Source of the DNA: an uncultured Eubacteriales bacterium
Lineage (GTDB): Bacteria > Bacillota > Clostridia > Oscillospirales > Acutalibacteraceae
Direction of reading: 5' to 3'
Assembly (NCBI GenBank): GCA_948823415.1
Contig: CAQKRU010000010.1
Coordinates: forward strand, 1-9,237
Length of the DNA: 9,237 nt
This document shows, piece by piece, positions 6,313-9,237 of the stretch. The notes beneath the pieces are model-generated. The model was not told where the DNA came from, ran no database searches, and saw nothing but the letters and a program-made list of their open reading frames with translations. The translations under genes and the position numbers were made by a program. The first letter of the stretch is position 1, and each line of letters opens with the position of its first letter.

Positions 6313-6672
6313 TTAATCAATATTCAAATTAAGCTCTTTATCACATTCATCGTCGTAGTATACTTTATTCATGTTGTTAACTTTATTTTCTTCAAGACTT
6401 TCTTTTGAGCTGTCTGTGCTGAGGGTATATGTACCGGGCTTAAGAAAGTTGCTATTTAGAGAGTTTTGCCAGCCATCAAAGTTTGGAACAGAATCGTCGT
6501 CGTCTTCGTTATTATTTGAAGAACTTTTTGTATTTCCACTTAACCAATCAAGTATAAATGAAGCTTTCGCGGGCTTTTCAAGAACACAGACTAAATTAGC
6601 AAGAGCTGCGAACAACATTGTGCCGATCATCAAAACTTGTTTTAATAATGCTTTTCTTTTTGAACTTACCAT
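6313..6672 (-). CDS. Array member F: small exported acidic protein
   Basis: 119 residues, no recognised family. The ATG at 6672 is the last part of a 62-base repeat shared with gene G; its AGGAG is 14 bases upstream, longer than usual. The leader MVSSKRKALLKQVLMIG is only loosely related to the KRKRVLNP leaders of G and H, but it ends the same way, EKPAKA|SF after residue 37. The mature part has an Asn/Asp run (NNNEDDDD near 53-60), then a possible strand segment LKPGTYTLSTD that faintly recalls PEGRYAVTL in gene B, and an acidic end with one cysteine (DDECDKELNLNID). It lacks the two-cysteine tail of G and H. It lies 31 bases after gene G and 64 before gene E. Function unknown. Confidence 0.77.
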   Translation of the reverse strand: MVSSKRKALLKQVLMIGTMLFAALANLVCVLEKPAKASFILDWLSGNTKSSSNNNEDDDDSVPNFDGWQNSLNSNFLKPGTYTLSTDSSKESLEENKVNNMNKVYYDDECDKELNLNID

Positions 6673-6731
6673 AAATTTTCACACTTCTCCTAAAAATATA
6701 AAATTAAATCAAATTACATTTTGAAAATAAC
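6670..6731 (-). repeat. 62-base perfect repeat, copy 1 (end of G, gap, start of F)
   Basis: Identical at all 62 positions to 7610-7671. It contains the last codons of gene G (encoding LFSKCNLI and the TAA), the whole 31-base gap with the ribosome site, and the start codon of gene F. Beyond it, only the preceding Cys/Leu codons stay similar. Confidence 0.93.
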
Positions 6732-7612
6732 CCAGGGCAAAGGTCACCGTGTTTGTTCTGATGCTTGTTGCTTTGTTCGTTATGCTGTCCATTATTTTGG
6801 TTGTCACTTTGTTCGTTGCGTTCATTTTCAAAAAGTTCAACTTCAAACCTCGGGATATCGTCGTCACTAGGTATTTCCTGCAAGGCAATGGGCGCCTTAT
6901 ATATGCCATACCCAAGATCCCAAGCTTCACGCTTTGCTTTTTTAAACTGAGCAAACATATGGTCCTGCACTTCGCTTCTAAGTGTTGCAGAAAAAACATT
7001 TTGTTCATCTTCAGAATGACCTGTTCCCATATAATTTATTATTTCGGAAGATGGCGAAGCAAAAAAAGAAATCCTTGATATTAAGCTCCGGTATTCTTTA
7101 GCTGTTTTTGGATGGGATGGAATAGAAGCAAGATCTATGGTACCCTTGCAATTTTCGGCTTTCAACATAGCATCATCATAAGCTTTACAAATTTTTTTAG
7201 CCCTAGTAAATTCTTCAGTTGGAGGTATATCCACTTGCGAAATATATTCCGACATCATTGAGCGTTCTGATGGATCATAGTAGTCTTCTTCCTCTTCGGA
7301 GCCTGTGTAATCGCCGACCGAATAGTTAGGCAAATATTCAGAGTGGTTATCCCGGCCGGTTAATATGGCTAATTCTTCTTCAAGGCTAATTTGTTCTTCA
7401 CTAGGCGGATTATTTTCGAATATTTCATCTTCAAGGTTTATCTGTTCTTCATTAGGTGGATCATTTTCTAATATTTCATCGAACAGCCCGGCGAACGAAG
7501 CCTCCACCGGAAGGCTTGCTACCATAGTAAAGGCTCCAACAAATACTGACAAAAGGATTACCTTCACCATTAAATTTGGGTTCAAAACCCTTTTCCTTTT
7601 TAATTTTAACAT
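6704..7612 (-). CDS. Array member G: exported acidic protein with 17-residue repeats and two-cysteine tail
   Basis: 302 residues, the largest of the array, no recognised family. ATG at 7612; AGGAG is 14 bases upstream inside the 62-base repeat. The leader MLKLKRKRVLNPNLM plus hydrophobic core ends LPVEA|SF after residue 38. Residues 45-61 and 62-78 are tandem 17-mers (DEILENDPPNEEQINLE against DEIFENNPPSEEQISLE). Next come LEEELAILTG and an acidic Glu/Tyr stretch to MMSEYI (119-124), all shared with gene H. Residues 130-260 look folded and have C142 and C155, with no known motif. Residues 264-288 are Asn/Gln/His-rich (NEQSDNQNN, NEQSNKHQNKH). The end, DLCPGLFSKCNLI, is a Cys-x6-Cys tail shared with H and, more loosely, A. 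It is flanked by H (31-base gap) and F (31-base gap). A secreted or surface location is inferred from the signal; function unknown. Confidence 0.82.
   Translation of the reverse strand: MLKLKRKRVLNPNLMVKVILLSVFVGAFTMVASLPVEASFAGLFDEILENDPPNEEQINLEDEIFENNPPSEEQISLEEELAILTGRDNHSEYLPNYSVGDYTGSEEEEDYYDPSERSMMSEYISQVDIPPTEEFTRAKKICKAYDDAMLKAENCKGTIDLASIPSHPKTAKEYRSLISRISFFASPSSEIINYMGTGHSEDEQNVFSATLRSEVQDHMFAQFKKAKREAWDLGYGIYKAPIALQEIPSDDDIPRFEVELFENERNEQSDNQNNGQHNEQSNKHQNKHGDLCPGLFSKCNLI
7379..7480 (-). repeat. Two tandem 51-base units in gene G
   Basis: In-frame 17-codon duplication just after the signal peptide (residues 45-61 and 62-78). Gene H, otherwise closely similar here, has neither unit: its signal runs straight into QISLEEELAILTG. 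The units were therefore gained in G or lost from H. Confidence 0.85.
7502..7612 (-). repeat. Leader-coding repeat of gene G, matching 8285-8395 in gene H
   Basis: The start codon and signal-peptide DNA of gene G align without gaps to gene H at offset 783, including the shared minus-strand codons for KRKRVLNP and LSVFxGAFT. Similarity is high but not perfect. A second shared block follows the 17-mer repeats (QISLEEELAILTG to MMSEYI). Confidence 0.82.
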
Positions 7613-7671
7613 AAATTTTCACACTTCTCCTAAAAATATAAAATTAAATCAAATTACATTTTGAAAATAAC
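7610..7671 (-). repeat. 62-base perfect repeat, copy 2 (end of H, gap, start of G)
   Basis: Partner of 6670-6731. It carries the last codons of the frameshifted gene H, the 31-base gap and the start codon of gene G. Perfect identity, including non-coding positions, indicates very recent duplication or gene conversion. Confidence 0.93.
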
Positions 7672-8395
7672 GAAGGACAAAGGTCATTTGATGGTTTATT
7701 GGGTCTGGCCTCAAAGCCAATGAGATTAGAAACACGTTCATACGCTTGCCGACTTTGTTTTGATTCAAGGGGGATTTCCGTACAGTCCAATTCCCACACT
7801 AGCTGTTTTTGTGCGTTTAAAGGAAGCTTAGCAAAGTCGTTCGCATTATGGTACCTTAGAAAGGCTTCTGCTGGGTCGGATGGTTCTCCATAATCAATGG
7901 GCTTCGGTTGGGTATTTACATTAGTGGTCGCGGCATTTTCTTCTGCAGTATCATGAGGTTCTCTTTGACTTGAAAGTATATTTGCAAAGTACTGGCGAGT
8001 GCCCATAGTAGCTTGTCTTTGATCTCTCTGTCATTAAAAATTAGAACTTCCCAGTCCTGGTCAATTTTTTGCCTTTCTTCAACGCTTTCACTGCCCATCT
8101 CATTTCTATTATTTCCCCCGGTTGGAGCGCGTGGAGGGATATATTCCGACATCATTGAGAGTTCTGATGGTTCATAGCAGTCTTCTTCCTCTTCCTCTTC
8201 TTCACTATCGTTAGGCAAATATTTAGAGTGGTTATCCTGACCGGTTAATATGGCCAATTCTTCTTCAAGGCTAATTTGTGCCGCATCCACCGAAAGGCTT
8301 GCTGTCACAGTAAAGGCTCCGATAAATACTGACAAAATGATAGACTTCAGCATTAAAATTGGGTTCAAAACCCTTTTCCTTTTAAAATTTAACAT
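7644..8395 (-). pseudogene. Array member H: exported-protein gene with a frameshift, close paralogue of G
   Basis: The ATG at 8395 (AGGAG 8 bases upstream) opens MLNFKRKRVLNPILM and a signal peptide ending LSVDA|AQ after residue 38. Then come QISLEEELAILTG, a seven-Glu run and LSMMSEYIPP, all like gene G. This frame ends at a TAA (7916-7918). The frame one base back is open from just after a TGA (8031-8033) to 7644 and ends DLCPSLFSKCNLI, the G-type tail, so the shift lies between about 8030 and 7919. The 752-base length fits loss of one base from a 250-codon gene. The second frame has no ribosome site before its first ATG (8006), so it is not a separate gene. Its middle part (for example PIDYGEPSDPAEAFLRYHNA) is unlike G. 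No slippery heptamer was seen. First gene of the array; a sequencing error must be excluded. Confidence 0.75.
8285..8395 (-). repeat. Leader-coding repeat of gene H, matching 7502-7612 in gene G
   Basis: The signal-peptide DNA of gene H, aligned base for base with that of gene G. As in the A/B pair, the strongest DNA similarity sits in the export leader and fades in the mature part. Confidence 0.82.
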
Positions 8396-8417
8396 AAATA
8401 CAACTCCTAATAATTTT

Positions 8418-8440
8418 AAGAGAACGCAAAATTTTCTCTT
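8418..8440. other. Small hairpin in the array leader
   Basis: AAGAGAA (8418-8424) and TTCTCTT (8434-8440) can form a 7-bp stem with a 9-base loop, between the upstream AGGAGG (8467-8472) and the ribosome site of gene H. It is AU-rich and has no T-run directly after it, so it is weak evidence of regulation. Confidence 0.3.
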
Positions 8441-8455
8441 ATAAGCGACTTTGAA

Positions 8456-8472
8456 CAAAAACCAAACCTCCT
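8456..8472 (-). promoter_or_regulatory. Second ribosome site with in-frame TTG upstream of gene H
   Basis: A full AGGAGG (plus CCTCCT at 8467-8472) stands exactly 8 bases before a TTG at 8458, which is in frame with gene H and would add 21 residues (MFKVAYKRKFCVLLKLLGVVF) to its signal peptide. The ATG at 8395 also has a good site and matches the start of gene G, so it is preferred. The upstream site may be used for a longer form or be a relic of another leader. Confidence 0.45.
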
Positions 8473-8479
8473 TTTCTAC

Positions 8480-8508
8480 AGTTTAACACAAAAACTTGCT
8501 AAATGCAA
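8480..8508 (-). promoter_or_regulatory. Weak promoter candidate for the array
   Basis: On the minus strand TTGCAT (plus 8503-8508) and TAAACT (plus 8480-8485) are spaced by 17 bases, matching consensus at 3 and 4 of 6 positions. The position, just upstream of the first array gene and divergent from hemW, is right, but the match is poor. Confidence 0.3.
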
Positions 8509-8560
8509 CATTTTTACAGCCAAATTTTGTTTCAAAAGGTTTGAAGCCAGGTGCGCGTTG

Positions 8561-8589
8561 TTGCTTTTTTGCATGATGAACGGTAAAAT
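8561..8589 (+). promoter_or_regulatory. hemW: Probable promoter of hemW
   Basis: TAAAAT (8584-8589) matches the -10 at 5 of 6 positions, with TTGCTT (8561-8566) 17 bases upstream as a partial -35. Transcription would begin near 8596, leaving a short leader of about 29 bases that contains the AAAGGAG ribosome site before the ATG at 8625. Confidence 0.45.
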
Positions 8590-8624
8590 AGTCTTTGAAA
8601 TGAGCTCAATGAAAAGGAGAAACC

Positions 8625-9237
8625 ATGGACGCAGCAGGATTATACATACATGTTCCGTTTTGTGCGACAAAATGCCCGTACTGCGATTTTTACTCAGTCC
8701 CGGCCGAGGCCGCAGTTATTGATAAGTATACAGACATGGTCTGCAAAACCCTGGCCAAATATGGCAAGACGGCGAATTTGCATTTTGACACGCTCTACTT
8801 TGGGGGCGGAACCCCGAGCTTACTGCGAAATGCGAATATAGCAAATATCTTAGAAACCGTCAGAGGCAATTTTGAATTTTCGGAAAAAGAAATAACACTA
8901 GAGATGAACCCAACAACGCTGCCAAATTTGGATTTAGAAAAATTGCGAAAAGACGGCGTAAATAGACTTTCAATCGGAGTGCAGTCTGCAGTTGAAAGCG
9001 AGCTACGGGCATTAGGCCGGCGTCACAGCGTAAAGGATGTAAAAGACACAATAAAAAAAGCTAAGGCCGCGGGCTTTACAAATATTTCGCTAGACTTAAT
9101 GATAGCAACTCCGGGGCAAACGCTGGAGTCACTGAAGGAGTCTATAGCCTTTTGCGCAGCGCAGAACGTTCAGCACGTTTCAGCGTATATGCTGAAACTC
9201 GAGCCCGGCACGCAGTTTTACAAAAACAAAGCAAGCC
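8625..9237 (+). CDS. hemW: HemW-type radical SAM protein (haem chaperone), N-terminal part
   Basis: 204 residues are present, open to the right edge; the usual length is about 370-400, so roughly half is missing. ATG at 8625 with AAAGGAG closely upstream. The protein begins MDAAGLYIHVPFCATKCPYC, and the radical SAM cluster motif CxxxCxxC is C13, C17 and C20. The residue two after the third Cys is Phe (CDF), not the fourth Cys of true HemN, which points to HemW. GGGTPS at 60-65 is the SAM-binding glycine motif. NRLSIGVQS, ELRALGRRHS and DLMIATPGQT follow in the family's order. HemW binds and transfers haem and is often misannotated as oxygen-independent coproporphyrinogen oxidase. In many Bacillota it lies near lepA or hrcA; no such neighbour is visible here. 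It is divergent from the exported-protein array, with about 230 bases between the starts. Composition is balanced, unlike the array. Confidence 0.92.
   Translation, partial: MDAAGLYIHVPFCATKCPYCDFYSVPAEAAVIDKYTDMVCKTLAKYGKTANLHFDTLYFGGGTPSLLRNANIANILETVRGNFEFSEKEITLEMNPTTLPNLDLEKLRKDGVNRLSIGVQSAVESELRALGRRHSVKDVKDTIKKAKAAGFTNISLDLMIATPGQTLESLKESIAFCAAQNVQHVSAYMLKLEPGTQFYKNKAS

Noticed and set aside
7644..8006. Separate 120-residue gene starting at ATG 8006
   Set aside because: No ribosome site before the ATG and no signal peptide. Its end is the tail expected of gene H, so it is the second half of a frameshifted gene.
7919..8100. Programmed -1 frameshift in gene H
   Set aside because: The only A-rich slip candidate (CAAAAAATT, near 8066-8074) lies before the TGA at 8031-8033 in the new frame, so it cannot give a fusion. 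No slippery heptamer or stem-loop was found in the permitted interval.
3457..8395. Array as NHLP or double-glycine bacteriocin precursors for the nearby HlyD-like protein
   Set aside because: The leaders are classical Sec signals with hydrophobic cores and A-x-A cleavage. No GG/GA leader or nitrile-hydratase-like leader is visible, and the units are separated by another gene and a terminator.
8476..8670. Minus-strand 64-residue hydrophobic frame between hemW and the array
   Set aside because: It overlaps the first 46 bases of hemW and the array leader, with no good ribosome site. Probably chance.
1..9237. CRISPR array, tRNA, rRNA, transposon ends
   Set aside because: The repeats present are coding or junction duplications, not evenly spaced repeat-spacer units. 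No tRNA cloverleaf, transposase or terminal inverted repeats were seen on either strand.

Overview
The window looks like a low-to-moderate GC Gram-positive chromosome, most likely a member of Clostridia (Bacillota). This is inferred from a HemW of clostridial type, an HlyD-like secretion protein whose N-terminus resembles those of NHLM bacteriocin export systems, strong AGGAG ribosome sites, and short lysine-rich Sec signal peptides. No species can be named from the sequence.

Layout. (1) 1-363, minus strand: the N-terminal 121 residues of an HlyD-like membrane fusion protein, running off the left edge, with a near-consensus promoter at 455-483. (2) 364-756: an AT-rich divergent intergenic region with a compact GC hairpin. 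(3) 757-3342, plus strand: one large protein with an N-terminal SAM methyltransferase, a coiled-coil linker and two family 2 glycosyltransferase domains, a plan like the S-layer glycan enzyme WsaE. (4) A bidirectional terminator at 3388-3424 between convergent units. (5) 3457-8395, minus strand: eight co-directional genes with gaps of about 28-64 bases, called A to H here from left to right (H is transcribed first). (6) 8625-9237, plus strand: the 5' part of hemW, divergent from the array.

The array is the unusual part. Every member begins with a Sec-type signal peptide of 35-39 residues. In seven of eight the predicted cleavage is A|S or A|G followed by an aromatic residue or Leu (ASF, ASY, AGF, ASL). 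The mature parts differ almost completely: acidic, low-complexity, Asn/Asp-rich or coiled-coil-like. There are two leader subfamilies: MKNxLNxxKxSxKP (A-E) and the KRKRVLNP type (G and H, with F a looser relative). Genes A, G and H, at opposite ends of the array and with different leaders, share a two-cysteine C-terminal tail (LCP[SG]..KC.LI). Two members are broken: E has an in-frame TAA just after the cleavage site, H has a frameshift. Perfect and near-perfect repeats between neighbours (62 bases identical; about 136 bases in A/B) show recent duplication and recombination. The array is visibly AT-rich compared with its flanks (11 of 60 G+C at 4501-4560 against 33 of 60 at 1-60).

I recognise no family for any mature domain. 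The best supported reading is a tandem array of exported proteins that keep a common export leader while the mature part diversifies, with gene birth and death in progress. Their molecular role is unknown. The nearby HlyD-like gene is a separate, promoter-bearing unit and nothing in the sequence ties it to the array.
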